Of a stretch of 64,000 nt of DNA, positions 12,986 to 24,149 are shown piece by piece. Below the pieces are notes generated by a model, which ran no database searches, was not told where the DNA came from, and worked only from the letters and a program-made list of their open reading frames with translations. The stretch comes from Megalonaias nervosa (lineage: Eukaryota; Mollusca; Bivalvia; Unionida; Unionidae). The position numbers were made by a program, and so were the translations under genes. Numbering within the stretch: the stretch's first letter is position 1; the number at the start of each line of letters is the position of its first letter. The stretch lies in the NCBI GenBank assembly GCA_016617855.1, contig JAECUM010017478.1, positions 1-64,000 on the forward strand, in the 5' to 3' direction.

Positions 12986-14706
12986 TTAATCTGGGATTAA
13001 GCTGGGATTTGTCAATGTTGCAAATTGTGATTTTTTTCTCCTTTTTACAAGAATAGCAAATGTTCCAAGAGATGTCCAGTAATTTTTGCAATCTTTAACA
13101 AATGTAACAAAGTTCTGAATGACAAATGATCAACTTCATCATCATCATCATCACCTACATGTACAAAGGCACTGACCCTGTAGGTAGAACTGATTTATGG
13201 TAGAGGATGGTATTCCGACAGAGACAAAGTCCCATTATTTCTTCTATCACAGCCATGAACTAAATTTGTTGGATCAGTGTAATCTGGCATTTCCATTTCA
13301 TCGGGAATGGGAAATGATGATGTATCATCAGCGTGCATCATCAATATGCCCACTGTCAGTAGTGATTGCATTATGAAATACTGGTCCAGTGTAGCAAGTC
13401 AAATGGTTTCTTAAGTACTGCCAATTCACAATGAATTTCATAAGAATGGTTGGTTCAGTCGATTGGCTCACAAGTTGGAGCTACCATACTACTGGGCACT
13501 GTAAATTTATAAAGCTGATACATGCAATAGGTCCTGTCAGTTGGCAGTCAAAGCAAAGTCAGTAATGGCCAGCTGGTGTGTGGTATGGTTGAACCATTTA
13601 AATCTTCACATGCAGCTAGTTTTCTTAGTATTGTCATGCACAGATGAGATAGATGACTGCAAGCCATCATGGCTCCTAGGCTTATCCCTAATGGAACTAC
13701 AACATATAAAAGCCATTTCTATTCAATGACATGTCGACAACGAGCTTTTCAAGTCAATGATCATATGGGATTCTATGGCTTGATTTGGAATTGTCTGTGG
13801 TTTCTACTGTATGCACAAATACACAATGCTCTGGAGCTGTTTATACATCTGCATGGAGATGAGGTGGAGAGAGCATCTTGACATCCCCTAATGGGACTTA
13901 TCAACGATTAAACTGTATTCACTAATACAGTATGTTCTGGTGCTGTTTTTGCATTTACAAAAAGGGATGGAGAAGACATCTCATCATACCCAATGAGACT
14001 AATAAAAATTCAGATGTATGAGGTATGCTAAAAGTCTTGTTATGATGAACTGAAGCATGCTTAATTTTATAGTCTTTGAACTGCTTTTCCAAAATGTTGA
14101 ATGAAGTATTTTAGTTCTAAAGTGTGTAAACATTACATGTTCGTGCCAACAACCACCTGTCGTCATCTATGTATAAACTGAAATAATGTAAACCACATTA
14201 ATGAAACAATACATAAGTCTAACAGTTGATAAGTGCAGCGCCCAAAAATTTCTCTAGTGAATTGGAATGTTACCGATTGAAATCACATCACAAAAAGGAA
14301 TGATACGATAATTGCGAAAAATATTAAGAGATTCACTGGAATTTGCAAACGTAGCAACATTCTGAATTACTGTACTGCTGAAATAAGTGTGGATGATTAA
14401 ACTTAAATTATAGAATTTAACTTGATTAAAGGGACTTATCTTGTAAAAGTTGCTTCCCATTGTCAATATACTGTAATTTATAGACAGAAATAGTTTTCTG
14501 TCTTTCTGGGAGAGCTGGATATAGAAGCAGTAAAGAAAGTTATATTGTAACATGATCAGGTAAGGTATTTAATGGAGAGACTACTGGCACTTGCTGGGTT
14601 ACCAGTTATTCTTACATTTGGTACCCTGGTGGGCGGACTTAATCATAGCACACAAGGGTGCAGGAGAATAAATTACCATTGCACTACTAAAGCCTATTTA
14701 GCTTAC
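12986..14706. other. Intronic DNA, no gene seen
   Basis: Contains a short (CAT)n tract at 13136-13152 and two diverged copies of a TATGCACAAATACACAATGC-TCTGGAGCTG-type phrase near 13810 and 13920. No supported exon. Confidence 0.5.
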
Positions 14707-14948
14707 CTGTGTGTGTTGAGAAGATCTTTAGGTCTCAATCTGACTCTGACACCATCAACCTCCAACTCATCAGAAGAGGATTTGGAGGGACTCTCATCAT
14801 CTGAACCTCTTCTTAAAAGACCCTCTTTTGACCCCCTTCTTATAGGGCTTTCATCTGACTCTGAGTCTGCAGGATGACGGATAGGGGATGGATCCCTTTC
14901 AATAGTTAACCTCAGCTGCTCCTTGGTATCAGCCAACAATGAGTTGAT
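14707..14948 (-). CDS. LIMK: LIMK exon: PDZ C-terminus and acidic/Ser-rich linker
   Basis: It begins INSLLADTKEQLRLTIERDP, the last helix and strand of the LIMK PDZ domain (compare LQLTLEHDP in LIMK1). A charged linker follows with two similar Ser/Arg blocks (ESPIRRGSKEGLLRRGSDDE) and an acidic Ser run. 80 codons plus two bases; acceptor TTTCTTTAG, donor CACAG|GTAAGC, phase 2. Such linkers vary between species and are often phosphorylated (inference). Confidence 0.92.
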
Positions 14949-15540
14949 CTAAAGAAAACAGAATACAAATTTTATTTAAAGTATGTTTCTTCAAGAATAC
15001 TTACACTGACACATTAACATCAAGGATGTAAGAAAAAATTAATATTTTCTGCTATATCACATAGACAAAAGGCAGTAATTCTTTCCCATTACATACCCAT
15101 GCTGCCACTAAGTGTCACCAGTTTCAAGCTTAGCAAACTGCCAACAAGGACGCTTGCATAACTGGGTTATTGGGTCTACAAGGAATGCCACAGGGTAAGT
15201 ATTCAGTGAAAAACATAAATTGCCATACAAAAGTTTCTCCTTTGAATACATTCCCTGATCACATTAACATTTGGAGAATAGGTAATAGGTTGAGGGAATG
15301 CTGAGCATCCAATGTATCCTACTAGGGAAGAAAGATTTGATTCCCAATGTGAACGATAACCTGTTCTCCTGCTTAAAGCAACACAGCCTATGCTCAGGCA
15401 CATGCTATGAATAGAGACAAATCAAACAATATGTTCGTTAATTCTTGACCTTCAAACATACTGTAGTGTTTCTATCATGACTAATCAATAACAGTGATTG
15501 TACTCTATCATCTACTTAGTAAGCATTATAAGGAAACAAG
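14949..15540. other. Intronic DNA, nothing recognised
   Basis: No exon or repeat array supported. Confidence 0.5.
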
Positions 15541-15549
15541 AATCCTGTA

Positions 15550-16150
15550 GAGGAATAGAGACAACATTTTCAAGATGGCTAACATGGTGGCCATATTGGA
15601 TGTCCAATCAGCACCATTTTCATTTAGGACCAATAATCATAAGAAGTCTTGACAAAAGTCCATGTCATTATGACAATCCACCCAACAGGAGTAGTGATAC
15701 CAAGATTTTTTAATATGGCTGCCACAATAGCCATTTCAGAAGGCAGATTCATCCCACTTTCATATAGGACCAATAAGACATACTAAAAAGTCTTTTGTTT
15801 ATAAAAGGATTTTCAAGCTGGCCAACATGGTTGGTCAGATTGGCATGATTTTCATATAGGACCAGTCAGGCCCCTTAAGAAGTCTTTTGATGAAAACCCA
15901 TGCTGCTATGACTTTCCATTCAGAAGGATCAGCAATGTTAAGATTTTTAAGATGGCTGCTGTTGATACCATTTTGGACGTAAGATGTGTACCATTTTCAA
16001 TTATTGCCAACAAGATACAAAGATTTCTAATCAAAATCCATGTTAATCCATTCAGGAGATGTAATGATAAGAAGATGCTCAATAAAGTCACTGCATACTG
16101 GATGTCTTACTGGCACCAATTTTGTATAGGACCAACAAGACAATGGGATG
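15550..16150. repeat. Degenerate tandem repeat, unit about 110-190 bp
   Basis: Four to five diverged copies of a module with TTTCAAGATGGCTAACATGG, CCATTTTGGA, CATTTTCATATAGGACCAA and AGAAGTCTT recur in the same orientation. Units differ in length through internal deletions. Confidence 0.75.
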
Positions 16151-16194
16151 AATGAATGCAAACATCTGCACCAACTAGAACTACCAATGTGGTA

Positions 16195-16685
16195 TTATGA
16201 CAGACCAATATAAAAACTGGTCTGTCAGACTATATTGTATTATGACAGACCAATGTTAAAATTGGTCTCTCAGACTATGTTGTATTATGATAGACCAATG
16301 TAAAAACTGGTCTCTCAGACTATATTGTATTATAACAGACCAATGTTAAAACCGGTCTGTCAGACTATATTGTATTATGACAGACCAATGTTAAAATTGG
16401 TCTCTCAGACTATGTTGTATTATGATAGACCAATGTAAAAACTGGTCTTTCAGACTATATTGTATTATAACAGACCAATGTTAAAACTGGTCTCTAAGAC
16501 TATATTGTATTATGACAGACCAATGTAAAAACTGGTCTCTCAGACTATATTGTATTATAACAGACCAATGTTAAAACTGGTCTCTAAGACTATATTGTAT
16601 TATGACAGACCAATGTAAAAACTGGTCTGTCAGACTATATTATACTATGACAGACCAATGTAAAAACTTGTCTGTCAGACTATGT
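16195..16685. repeat. Minisatellite, 45-bp unit with an internal palindrome, about 11 copies
   Basis: The unit reads TATTATGACAGACCAATGTA then AAAACTGGTCTGTCAGACTATATTG. Inside it GACCAAT-x-TTAAAATTGGTC is an inverted repeat, and ACAGACC/GGTCTGT extends the stem in some copies. Diverged copies fade out toward 16850. Confidence 0.93.
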
Positions 16686-16859
16686 AGCACTATTATCCTC
16701 CCATACAATGTTGTGCTTTGATACAACAATGTAAGAACTGATGTCTTCCAGACAATGTTGTGCTATATTACACCAATATAAAAAATTATGTCTCCCAGAT
16801 TGTGTTGTGTAATGATACACCAAGGTCAAAAATGATCTTCTATCAGTGACTTCATAATG

Positions 16860-17632
16860 CAATGACTGTGTCATTTTGAGTAACGCAGTAAGTGTTAGTT
16901 TGTAATAATGGACTATCTCAAGTGACTAGTTTGACTGTTTATCTACTACCTTATTTTGCTTCTGACTTTTCCTTCAATTTTTTTCCATTGTCCTTAATCA
17001 TCAATATGAATGGAACATACTTTTGCATCAGGTTAATAACCAACCTCCACACCATGAACTTAGATATATCAGGATATATTTAACTGATAGGCAGAAGTAA
17101 AACATAATTGCATATGATTAATTTCAAAAAGAAGCATGCTCATTATTATTCACATTTTTTGGATTAGTTTTGGCCACAAAGGTTTACATACTTCCTGTAC
17201 AAGCTAACTCTTGAGTTTGTAAAACACTTATTGCCCAAATACACGCCAAAAAGTTCCAAAGATTAAAGAAAATGTAAAAATTACAATAATAAAAGGAAAC
17301 ATACATACCAAATGACATTTGTCTCCCTCGACTGCTTTTGGTACTAAATTTTAGTCAAAACAGTGTGAATGCAAACAGCTGCAAACAAGTTATAAAAATG
17401 AAAATTTGCTTCAGTAGTGTAAAAATCTAATTTTGCTTCAGTAGTGTAAAAATCTAATTAGGTCAATGGTTTCTGTCCAATTGTGCTAACAACATTCGTA
17501 GGATGGATCAGCCAAGAGCAGTAGGGATGCAGAAATAAGTGTCAATCAAACTTAAGGACAAAATGAGATATGATAAGGAAATATCTGAGGTGAAAGTAAC
17601 TAGGCTGAAACATTTTTGGAACCCGTAAGTAC
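16860..17632. other. Intronic DNA, nothing recognised
   Basis: Only a small direct duplication (TTGCTTCAGTAGTGTAAAAA, twice near 17406-17455) stands out. Confidence 0.5.
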
Positions 17633-17726
17633 CTCATCTGGGGAATGATCATCTACAGCCAGTCCGTTGACTTCCAATATCTTGTCCCCCACGTTGACAT
17701 GCTCCAGTTCTGATGTTGCTTCCACT
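17633..17726 (-). CDS. LIMK: LIMK exon: PDZ core
   Basis: 31 codons, starting VEATSELEHVNVGDKILEVN and ending GLAVDDHSPDE. The VNVGDKILEVNG block matches the PDZ strand motif of LIMKs (IHVGDRILEINGTPI in LIMK1). The first base A completes a Lys codon (AA|A) with the 23210 exon. Acceptor TTGCTTACAG; donor GAG|GTACTT, phase 0. Too short for a long open-frame search and found by matching the PDZ motif between flanking exons. Confidence 0.92.
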
Positions 17727-18850
17727 CTGTAAGCAAAAAGATGCTTCCCAGTAGAATGTAAATAAAATTTGTGAAAGATTCAGCCACATTATTTCAGAGA
17801 TATCTTGCAAAGAACCAAAACTCTCAATAAACTTTGTGAGAATATGCTGAATATCACACAGGTTGAAGATAATATTTGTAACAATTTGGTTAAAAACTGC
17901 CCAAAAATTTATGGTAGAGCTTTAAAAATTACAGATATTTTGTGATTATTTTATACATAGAGGGCTGCACCAATCAATATTTTAAGAAATGTGTGGTTAC
18001 CCGCTCTTTTAAGATCTTGCTGACATGTAGCTACATGTAAAATTTTGACGAGGAATAATTACTTTCTGCATTAGGAAGATGATTTTGGTGCATCTTACAT
18101 TGCAAAAGGGCCATAACTCTGTCAAATACTGAAGTAAATTTTATTAACATCCTCTAACACCTTAATGAAATAATATTTTACATCAAATATGGTTGAGATG
18201 TGAATTCTAGAGCTTTAATTAGATGATAATGATGAGTTTACATGGAACAAGAGGCTGATGACCTTAGACTGATATTCTTCAACTTTGTGGTAGACACACA
18301 TCAGCTTGATTTACACATGTTGTGACACTGTTGATGGGCAAAGCATGTGGCACAGAGATGCAACACTTTTTCTATTAATGTTGGTGCCATTTATCTAATT
18401 TCCTATACCACATATACAGGACGACTTTCTTGGCATAAAAAAGCCACCTTTGATACACTAGCAATGTCCCATGGGTATTCGGTCATGTTTCATAAACAAG
18501 AAAGTGTTCATAGCCCAGCTCTTCAATTACAGTGGTCCCCTTCATGAACAGACCCCATGCTCAGCTCCCTTTTACTTTCAGAATTCCTTGCCACTGACAA
18601 GTTTTTATTCAAATGTACCTTTCAAGAAAAGCCACTCTTCTAATTTGACCTGCAGCCAACATATTTGAGAAAAAATGTAAAATTTACCCCTCACAAGCAG
18701 CCACCTTTTATTTGAATATGTGTTGAGAACCAATATTTAAATAATATGGTACGGGAAATAATCCGATTATCTCCACCAATGTCTGTTTCATGAAGTCAGG
18801 TTTTTAAGAAGTGATGGTTAAAGTAGATGTTACTAATGTTAATATTATAT
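17727..18850. other. Intronic DNA, no gene seen
   Basis: Mixed-composition intron. An ACAGTGGTCCCCTTCATGAA phrase at 18529 weakly mirrors sequence near 20136. No exon supported. Confidence 0.45.
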
Positions 18851-18852
18851 CA

Positions 18853-18982
18853 TCTCGTGGGTCGGTGGTTCTTCCCGGGGTTATCCAGGGTTCTTCCTCC
18901 ACCATTAATACTGGCCGCCATGTATAGCCTATCTTGTGCTGAAAAACAGCATTAAACCCTATAACAACAACAACAACAACAA
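18853..18982 (+). mobile_element. SINE, 3' part only (same family as 20907-21152)
   Basis: It shares CTCGTGGGTCGGTGGTTCTT, TCCTCCACCATTAATACTGG, CCGCCATGTATAGCCTATC and a terminal (CAA)n tail with the complete copy at 20907-21152. The tRNA-like 5' half is absent, as expected of 5'-truncated retroposition. Confidence 0.85.
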
Positions 18983-19729
18983 TATTATATCACTGATGAA
19001 GACATTTACAGGAAATGGGGTCCATAATGATGTGATTGACTTTTGGATTCCACACACCCGTTGAGTTTTTTTCTTTGATGACTGCAACCAGATATAATTG
19101 TAATGGTCAGTATAGACTAAATAAAGATTGTGGATTAACACACAAAGAGAAATTAACCTTCAACAAAACAGGATACCAGACAAAGAATGCAAAATCATGT
19201 GACAGTACATGTATCATTTTCTTAATAAACATGGCATTTCGTCTACTCTGCAAAAGTTTTGTCTGCATAATTAAATTGCAGTACAGTACAATTAGCAACA
19301 TAGGAATAAATCATTAAATAACTTTAACATATTATGTAAATGGAAAATTAATACCTTCTAAGTAAAAGTTATTTGACTTGATGACAGTGGGTGGGAAGAC
19401 TCAAATAAACATCATAGCAGATAAGAAGAATATCCTACAGCAGTGATTAAATGGAGTAAATGGAAAGAGAAATATTGTAAATGCCAAGCAATGTATGTAC
19501 CAAGATCTAAATGATGTTTTTGAATGGTTTTGCAATGCACATACCAACAATACCCTACTCAAATTTCACGCTTATGAATAAGAACAATTAATTTATGTTA
19601 ACTTGAAATAAGTCAGTTCTTAATACAAGAAAAGTGTCTGTGTGTGTGATTTGGAATTTTAACATAGCTTTAAAACATTTTCAGCCATATCATTAAGATG
19701 TCTGCAGTGTGGCAGTTTATAGTGATGTC

Positions 19730-19962
19730 TACCACTGAGGCATCATGTTGCTGACCTGTAGCATGATGTCCCACCCAGTCACATTATCCCGACACCAGGC
19801 TGACCAGTCCTAACACTAACCTCTTAATGATGAGCACCAAGCAAAGCAGCTGCCAGTACCATTTTCTACAAGTCTTTAGTATGACTTAGCTGGGGTTCGA
19901 ACCCATGACCTTCCCCATCCGAGTCGGACACTCTACAACTTAGGCCACCAAAGCCATTTAAT
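19730..19962 (-). mobile_element. tRNA-derived SINE (same family as 63455-63860)
   Basis: On the minus strand a tRNA-like head has an A-box-like TGGCCTAAGTTGTAGAGTG and a B box GGTTCGAACCC near 19893-19903. The body matches 63560-63670 (ACTAACCTCT, GTCACATTATCC, GACATCATGC types, read here in reverse). The body holds the family features AGGTTAGTGTTA and GTGACTGGGTGGGACAT. Confidence 0.82.
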
Positions 19963-20145
19963 AATTAATGGTACTTTTAAATGAAGATATTAAATGATTT
20001 GAAGTTATACATAGCTTTCTCAGTGCATATACATACTTATTTCAAATAAAGTCCCCCTCTGGAAAGGCCACCCATCTTACATGGCCACTTTCCAGGTGCT
20101 GAAGGGGTGGCCATATAAGAAGGGAGCCACTGTATGTACACTTAC

Positions 20146-20206
20146 TTGGCAACACATGTGGAGTCATTCCATGCAATAGGAATGGATTCATGGGCTGTCC
20201 TTATCC
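20146..20206 (-). other. Possible unused or alternative LIMK exon
   Basis: An acceptor-like GGCTTACAG and an excellent donor CCAA|GTAAGTG bracket 61 bases. One frame ends ...STCVAK, the same split Lys phase as the 23210 exon, so it could splice to the PDZ core exon at 17726. But 61 nt is not a multiple of three, and inclusion after the 23210 exon hits an in-frame TGA. Either a cryptic or poison exon, or chance. Confidence 0.2.
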
Positions 20207-20641
20207 CTGTAAGCCGTTCCTCATCCTTGAGTCATAACTAATATCACAGATATGAACATTTCTAAATAAAAACAATTCTCACTGTCACTCATATGGGTAT
20301 GTATGGGTATGTATGCCACATACCGTATATCAAAAGATGATCTGACTCATGTTGGACACAAATGGTAAGTCAGTAGGGGGACCAATATGCAATGGTTGCT
20401 CATATTTTTGTACTTATGCACAATAAGTACATGGAGTGAGTGAGAAGCTTGTCCCATATGAAACCTCCAAGTTTAGAACAGAAGGCCTGATTCTTGAAAT
20501 AGATTTCTGCAATCACAGCTGCTAGAATCCACCAGGCAGGTTAATGTGATTTCAGAATCATGTACAACCAATTAACATTTGAATTATGAAATGTGTTTTG
20601 TTAAAATTGTTCTAATCTAATTTAAAGTTCATATCGGAGTA

Positions 20642-22462
20642 CACCTCTCCCTCAATAACTCGTGCACATCAAGGTCCAGAAACACAGACCGCACTATAAG
20701 CGAGGGCGCAAGTTACCGAGGGACCTCCAACAAACCTGCTAGACATCCAGAAAACCGTGGGGTTTGTGTTTGGGTTGGGGGAACTGGGCTGTTTAATGGC
20801 TGAATCCTTGTTTTACAATCGAGTCGAGAAAAATTGTCAAGAAAGCACTTTTCCTGATGAAGTTGTTAGTTATTATCTATATATCACATTTATTTTCAAA
20901 ATGTCCTGGGGCCCCGAGTGGTCTAAAGCGTTCTTCGTTACGGATCACTGCCATCTCACCTCTGTCTGCATGGGTTCGAGTCTAAGATTCGGCGAATGTG
21001 GATATGTGAGAAAGCTTGCCAGTAGCTTCTCGTGGGTCGGTGGTTCTTTCCGCGGATTTCCCGGTTTCTTCCTCCACCATTAATACTGGCCGCCATGTAT
21101 AGCCTATCGTGTGCTGAAAAATGGCGTTAAGCCCCACAACAACAACAACAACAAAATGTCCAACATCTGAAACAGCGATAACATGACTGCAACTGGTTTC
21201 AACAACCAAACACAGTACGCGAAAACATTCGTGTATTATGTCGTGGCTATTTGTTTTGTCGATTAGTCTGGTCCCCAGAGCGATGCATAATAGTATTTCA
21301 CAAAACTAGGAGTTTACGAAGCAGGGAACCAGACTAACTGTTCATACACTACCAAACAAGTTTCCTTTTTATCAAAAATATGCAACATTTATTTCATGAG
21401 ACAATCGTCTACGTCGAAACTCAATTTTTGTATTTTTCAATTAGTAAAATATTGATGCCGTGATTTCACTGCAAAAGTAATAGTGAAACTTCTCATCATT
21501 CTTGAGGATATCTCTACATGCGAGTTAAAGAATTCTCTGAAACTCGTTTTTCCCAGTGGTCCGTATCTGTCAGACAAAACTCTTTATTTTACGAAGTACT
21601 CATTTCGCTTGGTTGCCTTGCTATCTTTAATCACATTTATGATTGAGTAGGTTAATTTAAGGTAGTTTAATTAGATATGTACACAATAAAATGTACCACA
21701 GTGTTCGATTGATCAAATGAAATGAGTTACCCGATATACGACTGGTGCCGCTGGTTCTTAAGCATGTTGGATTTGTATGCCTTTTGACTTTTTTGTATTC
21801 CACCTGTTTTATTTGATTCAAAAGACATAATTACTGTGATAATAGAAAAGGTGGCCCGCTTTTTATTTAGTGCAACAATACACAAATGCTTCCACTAGTC
21901 CGATATCAAAACATGGTGGGCACTAAATTAGGTTCTCAGCGAAATGCTCGCGGACAGCTGATACAGTAGATTGACACCTTTTACATTTAATTACAAGAGG
22001 ACACATTGCATTTATGATGACTACACTTAAAAGGAACTAAAAGACAGAACTAGAACACAAATTTCAATTGATAAAAAAATTATTTAATTGGTATTTATTT
22101 ATTAAAGTGCTGCCTCTACTTGGCATAACATTTTCATTGATCGAAATGTCCTTGAATATTGTTAATTGCGGTTTACAAAGAAAATTGTTTGAAAAGAAAA
22201 TGTAACAGATTATATGACTTTTTATTAAAAGTTGATATTTCATAATGTTGATTAAATTTCCAGGTCCTATCTACCATTTTCGACGATAAAATGAGTGAAA
22301 TATTACAAGTTTCCGTTACCAATTTCGATCGCGATTTTCTTCAAGTTCCACAAATAGGGTCACTTTTGGTATTTTCTGGTTAAAAAATTGGGATCCATGC
22401 CTGACCCCGCATTATAAGCGGGTTTGCAAGTTATAAGGGCGCGAGTTATTGAGGGAGTGGTG
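20642..22462 (+). mobile_element. TIR DNA transposon, copy 1 (non-autonomous, TA target)
   Basis: The left end is CACCTCTCCCTCAATAACTC. The reverse complement of the right end is CACCACTCCCTCAATAACTC. TA flanks both ends, the Tc1/mariner/pogo-type target. Terminal zones repeat AACTCG, TTATAAGC and AAGTTAT motifs. A second copy lies inverted at 56189-57701. No transposase is recognisable. A complete SINE (20907-21152) is inserted within it. Assignment to pogo/Tigger is inference from the TA target and terminal style. Confidence 0.85.
20907..21152 (+). mobile_element. Full-length tRNA-type SINE with 9-bp target duplication
   Basis: Starts TGGGGCCCCGAGTGGTCTAA (A-box-like), has GGGTTCGAGTCT (B-box-like) near 20970-20981, then GTCGGTGGTTCTTTCCGCGG, CCGCCATGTATAGCCTATCG and a (CAA)n tail. 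AAAATGTCC flanks both sides (20898-20906 and 21153-21161). The other copy of the host transposon (56189-57701) has the uninterrupted empty site, which fixes the boundaries. Confidence 0.95.
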
Positions 22463-22732
22463 TATCTGTCAGCTAATATGTATTGTCAGGTTGTAGACAA
22501 GTTCCAATATGATAAAAGAGAAACCTGATAATTTCTGTAACTTGTATATAATTCACGTTATGCTAGACTAGAACATTTTTTAATTTCTAATTTTAGGTCT
22601 GCCTCTTTCTGTTGTTTTGGATAACAAATATATGCCATGGACCCATAAAAATAGTAAATATTATATTTTTCCTCCTGAATATCGAAAGAACTTAAGTCCA
22701 TAATGCTTAAAAATAAACAAGATTCCATTCTA

Positions 22733-22990
22733 GGAAGCTGCAGTGACTCAGTATTATGGCAATGGACTAATTACCAGAAGGTTGCAGTGACTTAGTATTA
22801 AGGCATTGGGCTAATTACCAGAAGGTTGCAGTGACTCAGTATTAAGGCACTGGACTAATTACCAGAAGGTTGCAGTGACTTAGAATTAAGGCACTGGACT
22901 AATTACCAAAAGGTTGCAGGTTCAATTCCCACCATATGATCAACCTGTAATTTCATTACTATGTGTGGGTCTTGCTCATAATCCAACTCA
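22733..22990 (+). mobile_element. SINE-like element with a tandemly amplified tRNA 5' part
   Basis: CAGTGACTCAGTATTAAGGC occurs four times at exact 44-bp spacing (22741, 22785, 22829, 22873). Only the last copy continues into GGTTCAATTCCC (B-box-like, about 22919-22930). The A-box region of a tRNA-like promoter therefore appears expanded before a single B box. The 3' body has no recognised match here. Confidence 0.7.
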
Positions 22991-23209
22991 TCTGAGAACC
23001 TGAAGACACATGCTTACATGGGTTTGATGAAAATCATAATCAGAAACATATTCTCTAGTGTTCACAAGCTCAGCCAATAAGCTGCAAAATCACCTAATCA
23101 ATAATAACATGTGAAGATGGAGTTCATTAATATTACTGCAATGGCAGCATATAGTTTTAACTGAACGGAATATTTGTACTGATAATTACTGATATCCTAT
23201 CTAACTTAC

Positions 23210-23410
23210 TTTGCCACTTTGAGCTGCATCCCAACCACACTGCTTTCCTTTTTCTTCACATCATGGTTGAGTCTCTTCTCCAGACAAAACTGAATTCCTC
23301 GTCGCCCATCGGGTGATGGCATCACTTCAACAAGCTGAATTGTCTGAGGTTTCCTTCTTCGTGGGGTTTCTGTCATAAGGGGTCGCATAAACTTACTGTA
23401 GCATAGCCCA
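23210..23410 (-). CDS. LIMK: LIMK exon: LIM2 end and start of PDZ
   Basis: 201 bases. The first T completes the last Cys of KLYC, then GLCYSKFMRPLM finishes LIM2 (compare LYCGHCYYQ in LIMK1). A short basic stretch (TPRRRKP) leads to QTIQLVEVMPSPDGRRGIQF, which aligns with HTVTLVSIPASSHGKRGLSV at the PDZ start of LIMK1. It ends MQLKVAK with Lys split AA|A. Acceptor TTTTTTTCCTAG, donor AA|GTAAGT. Confidence 0.93.
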
Positions 23411-23639
23411 CTAGGAAAAAAATGGTTGTCTATGAACATAAATATGAATTTTTAAAAAAATTATAATAATGTGATACGATCAAACTTCTAAAGATCTATA
23501 TATCGTAGAAGCAAATACCAACGCTTTTCTTCAGCATACCTTGTTGTCCAGTCCTTTCTCCTCTATACCTTAATAATGAGGACCAAATTCAATTATTGTA
23601 TGACTGTAAATACTGCAAAACTATGTACAATAAATGGGG

Positions 23640-24025
23640 TGTTGCATGGTTATGAGAGCTGGAAAAGAACAACTTCCATCAAAATGAGCTTGGAAACTTT
23701 GCAAACCAAGTACCTCCAAAGAATCAGAAGAATTTTCAGGCCCAAAACCAATTGAAAAAAAGAACTCTGAAGAACAGCTGGAGTGGAAACCATCCCATTG
23801 CAGATGATACCAAGACAATTTAGATGGCTGGGACACATGTACAAAATGCCCTCCACTGCACTACCAAAGGAAGCCCTTCAATGGACACCACAAGGAAAGA
23901 GAAAAAAGAGGCAGGCCAAAGGAAACATGGCAAGATCTCAAAAGCAGAGGCCAGACCAGGAAAACTGCACCATGGGCAGCAGCTGACTAGCAAAGTTGCC
24001 GGCAGACAGAGGACACACTGAATGA
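23640..24025 (+). mobile_element. LINE 3' fragment (RT C-terminal region), degenerate
   Basis: The translated pieces TIPLQMIPRQFRWLGHMYKM, ALQWTPQGKRKK and VAGRQRTH correspond to the WLGH, ALRWTP-GKRKRGRPK and AADR parts found at the C-terminus of RTE/L2-like LINE polymerases. Frameshifts and stops separate them. It is a separate insertion from the LINE that follows, because it supplies a second C-terminus upstream of it. Confidence 0.72.
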
Positions 24026-24149
24026 ATGCCTCTATATTTTACATCTCCCATGTTTAAATTGCATAACCTGAATTGTACAAATTTGTGTCTGTGTGCATTT
24101 AGATTCATGCATATTGATCAGAATTAGAGTTTTGTTTATACTGTCTGTT

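Noticed and set aside
18529..20140. Possible TIR pair ACAGTGGTCCCCTTC / ACAGTGGCTCCCTTC bounding a 1.6-kb element
   Set aside because: Similarity beyond the first 15 bases is weak and the interior is filled with SINEs; not enough to call an element.
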